Source: Patescibacteria group bacterium (GTDB lineage Bacteria > Patescibacteriota > Minisyncoccia > Phycocordibacterales > Phycocordibacteraceae). Taken from it: a stretch of DNA of 36,588 nucleotides. The stretch is taken from contig JANLHF010000016.1 of the NCBI GenBank assembly GCA_024653825.1, forward strand, positions 1 to 36,588, read 5' to 3'. The position numbers and the translations under genes are program-made. The notes under the pieces are model-generated. The model saw nothing but the letters and a program-made list of their open reading frames with translations. It made no database searches and was not told the origin of the DNA. Positions 8,145 through 16,433 of this stretch are shown piece by piece; the first letter of the stretch is position 1, and the number at the start of each line of letters is the position of its first letter.

Positions 8145-8546
8145 GGGGGTGACCGGCTTTGACGGTCTGTTCTTTGAAAGACGTGCGACGCAGTGCACGC
8201 CCGCAATCACTCAAAAGCGCGGGCACCCAAACTTGCCAAGAACACTCTTGCAAGCGTGAAGTCGCCGTACTTCGGTACGCATGACTTTGCGTTCGCGTTT
8301 GCGAAAGTCTAACGACTAACGCCGCGCGACGTTCATCTCCCCTTGGTTTCTACAGCAGAGGGGATGGGCGGAATTATCTGTAGAATCGATGTCCGGTCTC
8401 CCGCCCGGCACATTTAAATAAGGGATCGGGCAGGAATGGTTTCGTCTGCGTTCCTCGCATCCTGCCTTAAATATAACGCTGACTACGCGTCGTAGACTCT
8501 CTTTCATCGATAGATTCGGACCGGGGTTCAACTCCCCGCGCCTCCA
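8145..8546 (+). ncRNA. ssrA: Transfer-messenger RNA (tmRNA, SsrA)
   Basis: The 5' end GGGGGTGACCGGCTTTGACG (8145-8164) and the 3' end ATTCGGACCGGGGTTCAACT (from about 8514) with CGCCTCC at 8539-8545 form the tRNA-like domain. GGGGGTG pairs with CGCCTCC, A8546 is the discriminator and CCA is not encoded. A pseudoknot-like GCCCGC / GCGGGC pairing lies just before the reading frame. The best resume codon is GCC at 8235, ten nt after that stem. The frame runs 25 codons to TAA at 8310-8312, beginning AKNTL and ending FAFAFAKV. Overall length of about 402 nt is normal for a one-piece tmRNA. The tag start is inferred from spacing and could be off by some codons; the frame and stop are better supported because the other two frames close early. 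Confidence 0.93.
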
Positions 8547-8638
8547 CTCGACTCGCTTCGCTCGCTCGTGGCAAGCCACCTGTTAGCAGAAGCGCGCAAC
8601 ACCTCTACACGGGGCGTTTTGCGTTAAGCGAGTCGAGT
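8546..8638. repeat. 13-bp perfect inverted repeat after tmRNA
   Basis: ACTCGACTCGCTT at 8546-8558 is exactly matched in reverse by AAGCGAGTCGAGT at 8626-8638, with 67 bp between. The left arm begins at the tmRNA discriminator base. The arms could pair in a read-through transcript as a 3' trailer structure. Just downstream are two related smaller dyads, with TCCCGAG...TCGAGGGA at about 8640-8660 and 8666-8686. No gene is seen in 8547-8756. Confidence 0.6.
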
Positions 8639-8740
8639 GTCCCGAGCAGCGTCGAGGGACTGTTTATCCCGAGTTATATCGAGGGATGTATAATTAGCGA
8701 CTCGTGACCAATTCCGAGAATGCCCGTATGGGTACTCCAC

Positions 8741-8775
8741 CAAAAGGAACGGACGCTTATTGAGCGTCCGTTTCC
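8741..8775 (-). terminator. Intrinsic terminator of the 8757 gene
   Basis: AACGGACGCT (8748-8757) pairs with AGCGTCCGTT (8763-8772) around a five-base loop. On the minus strand the stem is followed by GCCTTTT-like sequence (A run 8742-8745 on the plus strand). The gene's TAA stop lies in the stem and loop. Confidence 0.7.
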
Positions 8776-8942
8776 GTTTCCCGGCGTTCAGATGGCCACC
8801 AGCTCCCAGTTCTTTTTGCTTCGCAGACATAATCGTGTACTAGATATACGCCGAGAAGGAAGTAGAAAAGGGAGAGGAATACCGCGACCCCAAAGGTGAA
8901 CAGCACGGCAAACGAAAGAGCGATAATGAGTCTGAGATTCAT
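8757..8942 (-). CDS. Small membrane protein, unknown function
   Basis: A 61-residue hydrophobic protein starting MNLRLIIALSF. Residues 3-40 are almost entirely hydrophobic and long enough for two transmembrane helices or one long hairpin; a short charged tail (EAKRTGSWWPSERRETETDAQ) follows. An upstream in-frame ATG at 8957 exists, but GAGGAGG sits 5 nt before the ATG at 8942, so the shorter start is chosen. It lies downstream of and in the same direction as the lipoprotein gene at 9034, but a terminator separates them. The gene carries its own terminator. I do not recognise the family; the strong Shine-Dalgarno site and the terminator argue that it is expressed. Confidence 0.65.
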   Translation of the reverse strand: MNLRLIIALSFAVLFTFGVAVFLSLFYFLLGVYLVHDYVCEAKRTGSWWPSERRETETDAQ

Positions 8943-8990
8943 GATTCCTCCTCGCATCTACAGAACAATTCCCTCCCCAATGGTAGCAAT

Positions 8991-9017
8991 AAAAAACGGC
9001 CCCTGATCGGAGGCCGT
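8991..9017 (-). terminator. Intrinsic terminator of the lipoprotein gene
   Basis: On the minus strand ACGGCC (9017-9012) pairs with GGCCGT (9001-8996), followed directly by TTTTTT (8996-8991) and then ATT. It lies 17 bp after the stop of the 9034 gene. Confidence 0.78.
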
Positions 9018-9033
9018 GCGCAAGTGCAAAAAA

Positions 9034-9531
9034 TCACATTCGCTCCCACTTGGTGTCTATGCTGTCCACCGAGATGATGCAGTTACTCCCCGAGACGAAG
9101 CGGACCGAGAATGCCCGCGTATACTCCCGCACATCATCTTCAATAAGCGAGACTCGCTTGATGACGACGACCTTCTCCTGTGGGTCCTTCGTGTCGGTGA
9201 TGCTGTAGAGAGAACAGGAACAACTCCGATTCGCTCCAGCGATTTCAGGATGTGCCGTAATCTGCTTGACCACCTCCTGCCCACGCTCCTCGTTATTGTT
9301 CCCGAAAACGGCCCACAGCGAGACATTCTCCGGAACGACCGACTTCAGAAGCGAGAGGCTGAATTCCCTGAAGCCGAGCAGGAACGTCGTTACTGCATTT
9401 TTCGGTGTATCACTGCAGACGTGCTGACGAGGTGTCTCGTCAGGGTATTCGTTACTCCCGCCGGTAAACACTGCACATCCCGCTATAAACAGCACCAGCG
9501 GTATGACAAACAACAATCTCGAACACTTCAT
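9034..9531 (-). CDS. Predicted lipoprotein, unknown function
   Basis: A 165-residue exported protein with a lipoprotein signal: basic MKCSR, hydrophobic core, and lipobox IAGC with the acylated cysteine near residue 19. The mature part contains several cysteines (about C41, and CSCSL near 107) and no family I recognise. It should be tethered to the outer face of the cytoplasmic membrane. Two adjacent ATG codons are possible. GGGAGG lies 4 nt before the first (9534) and 7 nt before the second (9531), and I chose the second on spacing. It has its own terminator. Together with its neighbours 8757 and 9703 it belongs to the set of genes here with Shine-Dalgarno leaders. Confidence 0.75.
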   Translation of the reverse strand: MKCSRLLFVIPLVLFIAGCAVFTGGSNEYPDETPRQHVCSDTPKNAVTTFLLGFREFSLSLLKSVVPENVSLWAVFGNNNEERGQEVVKQITAHPEIAGANRSCSCSLYSITDTKDPQEKVVVIKRVSLIEDDVREYTRAFSVRFVSGSNCIISVDSIDTKWERM

Positions 9532-9621
9532 CACTCCTCCCTTCTATTCAGAAAATGAATTGCTATAGAACAATCTAGTCTCAATGTATAGCACAAAATA
9601 GAATCCGCGTCGCGGTTTTTC

Positions 9622-9650
9622 TTTACTTATCTCTTCCCTTCAGGTAGAGT
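9622..9650 (+). promoter_or_regulatory. Predicted promoter of orotate phosphoribosyltransferase
   Basis: TTTACT (9622-9627), a 17-nt spacer and TAGAGT (9645-9650) form a plausible sigma-70-type promoter. The leader would be about 45 nt and includes AGGAGG before the ATG. Confidence 0.5.
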
Positions 9651-9702
9651 CCGTTCCGAACAGTCCTTTTTCAACGTTGTCTACTGCCCAGGAGGTATCT
9701 CT

Positions 9703-10329
9703 ATGACCACCCCTGCAATGCGATTCATTCGCTATGCGCTCAGTATCGGCGCATTCGAATTCCCCAAGGGCGGATATGCGCTCAGGGGCAATCGGCTCTC
9801 GCCCTATTTCTTCAATGCCGGCAGATTCTGCACCGGAGAATCCATCGGCGTGCTGGCGCGCGCGTATGCCGTCGCGATAGCCAGACACTTCTATCCGGAG
9901 GTCATCTTCGGCCTGGCCTACAAGGGCATCCCCGTCGCGACGGCGCTCGCCCAGGTTCTGGGCGACACGGTCGGCTACGCCTTCAACCGTAAGGAAGCGA
10001 AGGAGCACGGCGACGGCGGAGGCCTTGTCGGCGCGCCGCTGGAGGGAAAGAAGGTCCTCCTCCTCGACGACGCGATGACGACTGGCAGCGCGCTGCGCGA
10101 AGCACGCGCTCTGGTACTCGCCGCCGGAGGAGTCCCGATTGGCTGTGCCGTCGCGATTGATCGACAGGAGATGGGTGCGAATGGGAGTCAGTCGGCGGCC
10201 ATGGAGTTTGAAGAGGACTTCACGCTTGAGGTCCGCGCCATCGCGACGATTGCCGACTTGATCTACGCGCTCAGGGGCGATCCTATGCTCGAGAAGATAC
10301 TCGAATATCGAACGCAGTACGGCGCCTAA
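9703..10329 (+). CDS. pyrE: Orotate phosphoribosyltransferase
   Basis: A 208-residue enzyme joining orotate to PRPP to give OMP in de novo pyrimidine synthesis. The order of motifs matches PyrE: NRLSPYFFNAGRF near 30-42 (substrate site), GLAYKGIPVA at 70-79, FNRKEAKEHGDGG at 94-106 (catalytic loop with the Lys/His pair) and the PRPP loop VLLLDDAMTTGSA at 118-130. E. coli PyrE is 213 residues. The ATG is 6 nt after a strong AGGAGG, and an intrinsic terminator follows 18 bp after the stop, so it is a single-gene unit. No other pyrimidine gene lies in the window, so it may serve salvage of orotate or a pathway encoded elsewhere. Confidence 0.93.
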   Translation: MTTPAMRFIRYALSIGAFEFPKGGYALRGNRLSPYFFNAGRFCTGESIGVLARAYAVAIARHFYPEVIFGLAYKGIPVATALAQVLGDTVGYAFNRKEAKEHGDGGGLVGAPLEGKKVLLLDDAMTTGSALREARALVLAAGGVPIGCAVAIDRQEMGANGSQSAAMEFEEDFTLEVRAIATIADLIYALRGDPMLEKILEYRTQYGA

Positions 10330-10347
10330 TCGGCCCACCCCTGCTCG

Positions 10348-10378
10348 AAGCCCCGCGACTTACGCGGGGCTTTTTTTA
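10348..10378 (+). terminator. Intrinsic terminator after pyrE
   Basis: AAGCCCCGCG (10348-10357) pairs with CGCGGGGCTT (10363-10372) and is followed by a seven-T run. Confidence 0.88.
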
Positions 10379-10404
10379 TTTACTACCAAATGGGAGAAAA
10401 ATTC

Positions 10405-11550
10405 TCAGCGGACGCTCGTATACCCGCCCGCGACGCCATTTTTGGAGAGCACAATCTGCCAGAGTTGCATCTCGCGCGCTCGTGCGACACCGGCGCAGGA
10501 GAGGAGGTAATATTTCCACATTCTATAAAATCGATCGCCGTACTTTTCTTTCAGTGCAGGCTTGTCTCGCCGAAGCGAAGCGGAGGCGGACCACGCGGTG
10601 TCAAAATTCTTGAACCACGCCATCAGCGTCGTGTCATAGTCGGCGCCAAAGTTGTGCAAATCTTCGGCAATAAACAGCCCTTCAGACGCTTCCGCTATTT
10701 GTGTTAATGACGGAATCACCCCGCCCGGGAAAATATACTTCTCTATCCACGGGTCGCTGTTCCTCTGAGAAACTTTGTAACCGATAGTATGAAGAAGAAA
10801 GAGGCCGTCATCTTTGAGACAGCGTTTCGCAACTTCAAAATACGTCCGATAATTTCGCGCGCCCACATGCTCAAACATCCCGAGCGAGACGATGTGGTCG
10901 AACTGTTCGTTTACGTCGCGATAATCCTGCACGCGTATCTCTACCGGCAAGCCCGCACACCTTTCTCGCGCGAGCTCTGCCTGTTCTTTAGAAATAGTAA
11001 TGCCGACAACTGATGCTTCATATTTTTCTGCCGCATATTTCGCGAAGCTTCCCCACCCGCAGCCGATATCCAAAATACGGTCTCCCTTTTTTAATCCTAT
11101 TTTCCTACAAACGAGATCAAGCTTCTCTTCCTGCGCTTCGTCGAGCGTCTTTGCATTTCTCCAGTATCCACAGGTATAGACCATCCGTTTGTCGAGCATC
11201 GCCTCGTAGAGGTCGTTGCCGAGATCGTAATGCACTTCGCCGACCTTAAAGGCCTTCTTGCCAGACTGTTGATTAAAAAGAAATGCTTTCGCGACCGTGA
11301 GAATAGACGCAAGATTTACCGCGATTGCTTTGTCCAGCTTGGCCCGAAGCACTGTGTTAAAAAAGACATCGAGCTCATTCGCATCCCACCAGCCGTCCAT
11401 ATACGCTTCGCCGAGGCCAAGTGTGCCATACCGAATGACGCGGTTAAAGAACCGTTTGTCGTGAACCTGAATATCCTGCGGACGATTCCCACCGATTTCT
11501 ACGTCGGCTTTCTTCAACATTTCTTCTACAAATGTTCGTGCAGACGCCAT
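10405..11550 (-). CDS. cfa: Cyclopropane-fatty-acyl-phospholipid synthase
   Basis: A 381-residue enzyme that transfers a methylene from S-adenosylmethionine to double bonds of membrane phospholipid acyl chains. E. coli Cfa is 382 residues. The N-terminal lipid-binding region includes RVIRYGTLGLGEAYMDGWWD (37-56). YTCGYW at 125-130 carries the conserved cysteine. The SAM loop ILDIGCGWGSF is at 159-169, and the MFEHVG and HTIG motifs hold the glutamate and histidine of the bicarbonate site. It would act at the inner face of the membrane, altering fluidity and acid or oxidative resistance. A TATAGT box ends 8 nt before the ATG without a Shine-Dalgarno site. Its start is 19 bp from the end of typA, on the same strand. 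Confidence 0.94.
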   Translation of the reverse strand: MASARTFVEEMLKKADVEIGGNRPQDIQVHDKRFFNRVIRYGTLGLGEAYMDGWWDANELDVFFNTVLRAKLDKAIAVNLASILTVAKAFLFNQQSGKKAFKVGEVHYDLGNDLYEAMLDKRMVYTCGYWRNAKTLDEAQEEKLDLVCRKIGLKKGDRILDIGCGWGSFAKYAAEKYEASVVGITISKEQAELARERCAGLPVEIRVQDYRDVNEQFDHIVSLGMFEHVGARNYRTYFEVAKRCLKDDGLFLLHTIGYKVSQRNSDPWIEKYIFPGGVIPSLTQIAEASEGLFIAEDLHNFGADYDTTLMAWFKNFDTAWSASASLRRDKPALKEKYGDRFYRMWKYYLLSCAGVARAREMQLWQIVLSKNGVAGGYTSVR

Positions 11551-11558
11551 ACGCGGAT

Positions 11559-11564
11559 ACTATA
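11559..11564 (-). promoter_or_regulatory. -10 box of cfa (leaderless type)
   Basis: TATAGT on the minus strand, preceded by CTGG, lies 8 nt before the cfa ATG. It sits between typA and cfa, so cfa can be transcribed separately from typA. Confidence 0.62.
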
Positions 11565-11569
11565 CCAGA

Positions 11570-13375
11570 TTAGCGACGGGCCTTCGCGCGGTCGTTCTCG
11601 GTGAGATATTGCTTACGCAGACGCACAGACTTCGGCGTAATTTCCAAATATTCATCCTCTCCCATAATCTCCATACCGCGCTCGATAGTAAGGTCAAATA
11701 TTGGTACGAGCGTAAGCGCCTCGTCCATACCCGAAGAACGCACGTTTGATTGGTTCTTCCCCTTCGTCGGGTTCGCCATCATTTCTTCGCCCTTCGCGGT
11801 GTTGCCGATGACCATGCCCTCATACACTTCTGTCGCCGGTTTGATATAGAGCTGTCCGCGATCCTGTAGATACCAGAGTGCATAGCCTAGACTCTTCCCG
11901 CTCGCCATCGAGATCATCGAGCCCACCTGACGCTTCTTAATCTCACCTGCATATGGCTTGAAGCCGACGAAGTGCGACGAGAGGATCCCTTCGCCCTTCG
12001 TATCAATGATGAACATATTTTTGTATCCCAGAAGCCCCCGAGTCGGACCAACCAGGGTGAGGCGCACGATATTGCCGTGCTGGGTCATATTCTGGAGCAC
12101 GAACGCACGCTGGCCCAATTTTTCAATAATGGGACCTTGAAATTCTGATGGCGTGTCAATAACGACTTCTTCAAACGGTTCGAGCTTCACGCCATTTTCC
12201 TCGTGGGTGATAACATGCGGCTGAGAAACTTGAAGTTCGTATCCTTCACGGCGCATATTTTCGAGAAGAACGGCGATGTGGAGTTCTCCACGACCGGACA
12301 CGAGAAAAGATTCCGCGCTACCAAAATCAACTTTCAGCCCAACGTTCACTTCAAGCTCTTTTTCAAGACGGTCGCGGAGCTGACGGCTCGTGACGTACTT
12401 TCCTTCTTTCCCGGCAAAGGGAGAGTTATTGACGACGAAGTTGAGCGCGATAGTCGGCTCGTCCACGGCGATAGCCGGAAGCGGCGTCGCTGATTCGTTC
12501 GTTGTCACTGTCTCGCCGATGTAGATGTCCGGCAAGCCGGCGACAAGCGCAATGTCTCCTGCGCTCGCCTCTGCCGCTTCCACACGTTCAAGTCCTTTGA
12601 AGGTAAATATTTTAGTCGTACGGCCGGTACGCGTCATGCCGTCTGGTTTCTTGATGAGTACCTGCTGATTCGGACGGATAGTACCCTCATAGATACGACC
12701 GACCGCAAGACGTCCCATGAAGTTGTCATACGCGAGATTGAACGGTTGGAGCATCAGCGGCGCATCGGCAGAAGCATCCACGTTTGCCGCGGGGACTTTC
12801 TCCAGAATCAAATCGAGGAGTGGAGTGAGATCTTTATTGGCTTCTGCACCGCCCATCACCAGATCGTTCGACGTCATCGACGCTCTTCCATCGCGGCCGA
12901 TCGCATACACGACTGGGAAATCGCACTGCTCATCAGTAGCGCCAAGCTCCATAAAAAGTTCCAGCACCTGATCGTGCGAACGCGCGGGGTCGGCGGCCGG
13001 CTTGTCTATTTTATTCAAGACAACAATTGGCTTGAGCCCGAGTTCCAAGGACTTCTTCAACACGAAGCGCGTTTGTGGCATCGGACCCTCCTGCGCATCC
13101 ACGACGAGAAGAACAGAATCTATAGAACGGAGCACGCGCTCCACTTCACTACCGAAGTCGGCGTGCCCGGGCGTGTCTACGATATTTATTTTCGTACCTT
13201 TGTATTCAACCGCCGCGTTCTTGGCGTAAATGGTAATGCCGCGCTCTTTCTCAAGCGCGTTCGTGTCCATCGTCGTGCCCTCCGGCGATGCTCCCGTCTG
13301 CTTCAGGATGGCGTCAGTCAGCGCCGTCTTCCCGTGGTCGACGTGAGCGATGATGGCGATGTTGCGAATTTCCAT
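11570..13375 (-). CDS. typA: Ribosome-associated GTPase TypA/BipA
   Basis: A 601-residue translational GTPase of the TypA/BipA family, involved in 50S subunit assembly and growth under stress or cold. The G domain has AHVDHGKT (10-17, G1), DTPGHADFG (G3) and NKIDKP (G4). It is followed by the beta-barrel domain II, two alpha/beta domains and the BipA-specific C-terminal domain with [15 protein letters not shown] and [11 protein letters not shown]. Length matches the family (about 605). Upstream on the minus strand GGGAG lies 11 nt before the ATG, a wide spacing for a Shine-Dalgarno site. The leader region is AT-rich with no clear -10 close to the start. I see nothing else in 13376-13498. Confidence 0.96.
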   Translation of the reverse strand: MEIRNIAIIAHVDHGKTALTDAILKQTGASPEGTTMDTNALEKERGITIYAKNAAVEYKGTKINIVDTPGHADFGSEVERVLRSIDSVLLVVDAQEGPMPQTRFVLKKSLELGLKPIVVLNKIDKPAADPARSHDQVLELFMELGATDEQCDFPVVYAIGRDGRASMTSNDLVMGGAEANKDLTPLLDLILEKVPAANVDASADAPLMLQPFNLAYDNFMGRLAVGRIYEGTIRPNQQVLIKKPDGMTRTGRTTKIFTFKGLERVEAAEASAGDIALVAGLPDIYIGETVTTNESATPLPAIAVDEPTIALNFVVNNSPFAGKEGKYVTSRQLRDRLEKELEVNVGLKVDFGSAESFLVSGRGELHIAVLLENMRREGYELQVSQPHVITHEENGVKLEPFEEVVIDTPSEFQGPIIEKLGQRAFVLQNMTQHGNIVRLTLVGPTRGLLGYKNMFIIDTKGEGILSSHFVGFKPYAGEIKKRQVGSMISMASGKSLGYALWYLQDRGQLYIKPATEVYEGMVIGNTAKGEEMMANPTKGKNQSNVRSSGMDEALTLVPIFDLTIERGMEIMGEDEYLEITPKSVRLRKQYLTENDRAKARR

Positions 13376-13498
13376 AAGTAAGCTTTCTCCCTACGCTCGC
13401 TCACAAATAATAATCAGAATTTTCATTTGTTCGCTTCGCTTGGTAGTAAAAATAAATGGCCACGAGGCCGATGCGTTCAATATACAATAAAGAGATTT

Positions 13499-14884
13499 TT
13501 ATGCAAGGAACACCACGATCGCGGCGAGGCCAGAGATGGACATAATGGCGATAGTGAACCAGCCCATAAGGGAAAAGAACGGTCGATTCGCGTATTCACC
13601 CATGAGATGTTTATTGCTTGAGATACGGACAACAAAGAAGAGAACAATCGGTGCGATGACGCCGTTCGCGATGGCGGCATAAATAAGGCCCTTGATGGGA
13701 TCAAGATGGAAGAAGTTCGCCACGATGCCGAGCAACATTGAGACGATGATGACGCCGTAGAAGGCGTAGGCCTGCTTCAGCTTATAGTGCAGGCCGTGCT
13801 TCCATCCGAAGCTCTCGCTAATCGCATACGCGCTTGAGCCCGCCAAGACTGGCACGGCGAGGAGCCCGGTACCGACGATGCCGAGCGCGAAGAGAAGGAA
13901 GGCGAACTCGCCGAAGGGTCTGAGTGCGAGAGCGGCTTGATCGGCGGTGACAATGTTGGTGATGCCGTTCGCATACAGCGTGCCCGCGCATGCGGCAAAG
14001 ATGAAGAAACTGATGAGATTGGAGAAGAGCATCCCACTCCAAACGTCCGTGCGCATACGACGTATGGTTTTTTTACTGACCTGCCCCCGTCGCTCTTCGA
14101 TGGTTATCTCTCCCTTCAGTATGCGATCTTCTACCTCCTGTGATGTCTGCCAGAAGAAGAGGTACGGGGAGATGGTGGTACCGAGCACAGCGCAGATGAG
14201 CAATATTTGGTCTTTAGAAAAAGACATCGAGGGGACGAGCGTATGGCGGATCACCTCCCCCCAATCAAGTCCGACAGAAAACGCAACGACGACATAGGAG
14301 AGTAGGGCGAGTGCGAGATATTTCAGATATTTCGCATAGCGCGCATAGGTTGTGAATATTTGAAGCATCAGGCTGATGAGCGCGAAGACGATGACCAGTA
14401 GTTCCAATCCGAAATCAGGAAGAATGAGGCGCGTACCCGCCGCCATCGCGCCAAGGTCGGCGGCGATATTGAGCACATTCGCGAGAAAGAGAAGCGCCGT
14501 TACCGTATAGAGCGCACCGAGAGGATACTGGCGTCGAATATTTGCCGCGAGCCCTTGCCCGCTCACGATACCAATACGCGCGCACATCTCCTGTACCACC
14601 GCCATAAAGGGATAGGTGAAAAGTGCGGTCCAGATGAGCTGGAGACCGTATTGTGCTCCCGCTTGCGAGTAGGTTGCGATACCGGAAGGGTCGTCATCAG
14701 CTGCACCGGTCGTGAGCCCCGGACCGAGCGTATCCCAATATTCTTCGGCAAGCTTGAAGGGGCGTTTCTTAATAATCGCTTTCTCCTCTTTCCTCACAAA
14801 TTCGATACCCTCTTCTAGGATTTCTGCAGGCACTTCAAAAGCCCTCTCCATTTCGTGTTGAAGATTTTTCTTCTCTTCTGTCAT
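13499..14884 (-). CDS. Nramp-family divalent metal transporter, variant metal site
   Basis: A 461-residue polytopic protein of the Nramp/SLC11 superfamily with about eleven hydrophobic segments and a long charged cytosolic N-terminus (about 1-45). The helix-1 motif that is DPGN in classical manganese transporters reads DPSG at about 65-68, within GAADDDPSGIATYSQAG. The helix-6 motif, classically MPH, reads SPY within TISPYLFFWQTSQE. This is a recognised divergent subgroup, so manganese is not assured; magnesium or another ion is possible. An upstream ATG at 14908 exists, but a TATAGT box lies between it and the ATG at 14884, ending 9 nt before it. GGAG is also 5 nt before that ATG, so the start is well supported. 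Confidence 0.88.
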   Translation of the reverse strand: MTEEKKNLQHEMERAFEVPAEILEEGIEFVRKEEKAIIKKRPFKLAEEYWDTLGPGLTTGAADDDPSGIATYSQAGAQYGLQLIWTALFTYPFMAVVQEMCARIGIVSGQGLAANIRRQYPLGALYTVTALLFLANVLNIAADLGAMAAGTRLILPDFGLELLVIVFALISLMLQIFTTYARYAKYLKYLALALLSYVVVAFSVGLDWGEVIRHTLVPSMSFSKDQILLICAVLGTTISPYLFFWQTSQEVEDRILKGEITIEERRGQVSKKTIRRMRTDVWSGMLFSNLISFFIFAACAGTLYANGITNIVTADQAALALRPFGEFAFLLFALGIVGTGLLAVPVLAGSSAYAISESFGWKHGLHYKLKQAYAFYGVIIVSMLLGIVANFFHLDPIKGLIYAAIANGVIAPIVLFFVVRISSNKHLMGEYANRPFFSLMGWFTIAIMSISGLAAIVVFLA

Positions 14885-14893
14885 AGTGTCTCC

Positions 14894-14899
14894 ACTATA
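14894..14899 (-). promoter_or_regulatory. -10 box of the Nramp-type gene
   Basis: TATAGT on the minus strand, preceded by CAGG, ends 9 nt before the ATG at 14884. It falls downstream of the longer possible start at 14908, which argues against that start. Confidence 0.6.
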
Positions 14900-14934
14900 C
14901 CTGTACAACTACGAACTGCACACCTAATCCCCAC

Positions 14935-16395
14935 TCAGGTGTCTAGATCGAGTGTCTCGTCGATGCGAATCTGGGAGACGAATTCGGGCACGTGCGAGAC
15001 GAGTATCATCGCCCCTGCGTATGCATCCAGCGCCGAAGCTATGACTGGTAGATGACGGAAATTGATGTGGTTCGTCGGCTCGTCGAGGATAAGGAGCCCG
15101 GGGCGTTCGAGAACGAGCGAGGCGAAGGCGACCAAGCCCTTCTGCCCTTCAGAAAGATTCCCAATCTTCGTCTGCATCACGTCATTCGTGAGTAAGAATC
15201 CGGCGGCCGTCGCACGTAATCTTTCTTCATCCGGTTGTCCCATTGCTTTCTCAAGCGCCTTGTAGACCGTCTGATCGAAGTCGAGCGTGGAAAAATCTTG
15301 ACGGTAATAGCCAATCTTTGTCCCAGCCGTGATCGCCACCCCTTCAGGCGTTCCGAGCGCGATCCTCTCGAGCAGAGTGCTCTTACCGATTCCGTTCGGA
15401 CCTTTCAAGAGAAGGTGCTGATTCTTACGAAGAGCAATGTTCGCCTTCTTCTTCACCGGCTTCTTGCTCTTATGTATCGTATAGGAAGTGAGCGTGAGTA
15501 TCGTGCCGCTTAAGTGTTCCTGCACAGGAATCGTGAAGGGTCGGATGGTCTTATCTTCTTTACGCACATCCACCTTCGCTTCCTCCATCTCTTCAACCTC
15601 AGTGCGCATCTTCTTGGCGACAAGACGCATCTTCCCTCCCTTTTGGGCGAAGAAGTTTGCCTTATCCTTATTCTCCTGAATTTTTTTCTCGAGCTGCGCA
15701 TTCTTCTTATTCTCGCGGTCGATACGCACCGAGATGTCGCGAAGCACGTCGTGATAGTTCCCCGGATACTGCTCGATCTTCCGTGTGAAGACGTCGAGAT
15801 AGAGGACGCCCGTAGTAAAAGCATTCAAGAATTCAGCGTCGTGCGAGATAACGACGCAGGTGCCCGAATATTCAACAAGAAATTTCGTTAAGTGTTCGAT
15901 GCCTGCAGTGTCGAGATTATTCGTCGGTTCATCAAGAAGCAGGAGATCGGGCTTCTGGATAAGCGCCGAGGCGAGGAGGAGGCGCGCCTGCTGACCGCCC
16001 GAGAAGCTTTTCATCACGCGATCATGCAATTTTTCATGACCCTTAAGATTCACCACCTCGAGCACGGCATCGATGCGCGGGTCGATGTCGTAGACGGGCG
16101 CGGCGAAGCATCTGAGAAAGAATTCGCGGACGGTGAGGGTTAGTTGGTCGCGCGGTATCACCTGCGGCGCGGTCGCTACCAGCATCCCGCGACTGACGTG
16201 TATCTCGCCGCTCTCTGGCTTAAGCTCTCCCGTCATCAGCGCGAAGAGGGTGGACTTCCCCGAGCCGTTCTGTCCCATCACGGCTATCTTCATTCCGCTC
16301 CGAATAGGAAAATCTACCTCGTCGAGGATCGGTTTATTGTGCCCATATTCAAACGACACTTTTTCAAAGCGTATGACGCTCTCTCCTCTAGACAT
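14935..16395 (-). CDS. ABC-F family ATPase
   Basis: A 486-residue soluble protein with two ABC ATPase domains and no membrane domain, the layout of ABC-F factors that act on the ribosome. The first domain has Walker A GQNGSGKS near 40-47, signature SGGQQ and Walker B LLLLDEPTNNLD. The linker (about 225-300) is long, basic and coiled-coil-like, as in ABC-F proteins. The second domain has Walker A GPNGIGKS, a diverged signature LSEGQ, and LLILDEPTNHIN. The start at 16395 is preferred over an ATG at 16413 because a TATGGT box ends 6 nt before it. Whether it is an Uup/EttA-like translation factor or a resistance-type member cannot be decided here. Confidence 0.93.
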   Translation of the reverse strand: MSRGESVIRFEKVSFEYGHNKPILDEVDFPIRSGMKIAVMGQNGSGKSTLFALMTGELKPESGEIHVSRGMLVATAPQVIPRDQLTLTVREFFLRCFAAPVYDIDPRIDAVLEVVNLKGHEKLHDRVMKSFSGGQQARLLLASALIQKPDLLLLDEPTNNLDTAGIEHLTKFLVEYSGTCVVISHDAEFLNAFTTGVLYLDVFTRKIEQYPGNYHDVLRDISVRIDRENKKNAQLEKKIQENKDKANFFAQKGGKMRLVAKKMRTEVEEMEEAKVDVRKEDKTIRPFTIPVQEHLSGTILTLTSYTIHKSKKPVKKKANIALRKNQHLLLKGPNGIGKSTLLERIALGTPEGVAITAGTKIGYYRQDFSTLDFDQTVYKALEKAMGQPDEERLRATAAGFLLTNDVMQTKIGNLSEGQKGLVAFASLVLERPGLLILDEPTNHINFRHLPVIASALDAYAGAMILVSHVPEFVSQIRIDETLDLDT

Positions 16396-16401
16396 CAAAC
16401 C

Positions 16402-16407
16402 ACCATA
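16402..16407 (-). promoter_or_regulatory. -10 box of ABC-F gene (leaderless type)
   Basis: TATGGT on the minus strand, 6 nt before the ATG at 16395, no Shine-Dalgarno site. Confidence 0.5.
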
Positions 16408-16433
16408 CTCCATTTCGCATTAAAATGGAAAAA

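Noticed and set aside
8624-8830. 68-codon minus-strand open frame
   Set aside because: Overlaps the 3' end of the small membrane gene and its terminator in another frame and lacks a ribosome site.
9640-10338. 232-codon minus-strand open frame
   Set aside because: Antisense to pyrE, which has a Shine-Dalgarno site, promoter, terminator and clear motifs.
12746-13381. 211-codon plus-strand open frame
   Set aside because: Antisense to typA, rich in Arg/His as expected from reading a GC-rich gene backwards; no promoter or ribosome site.
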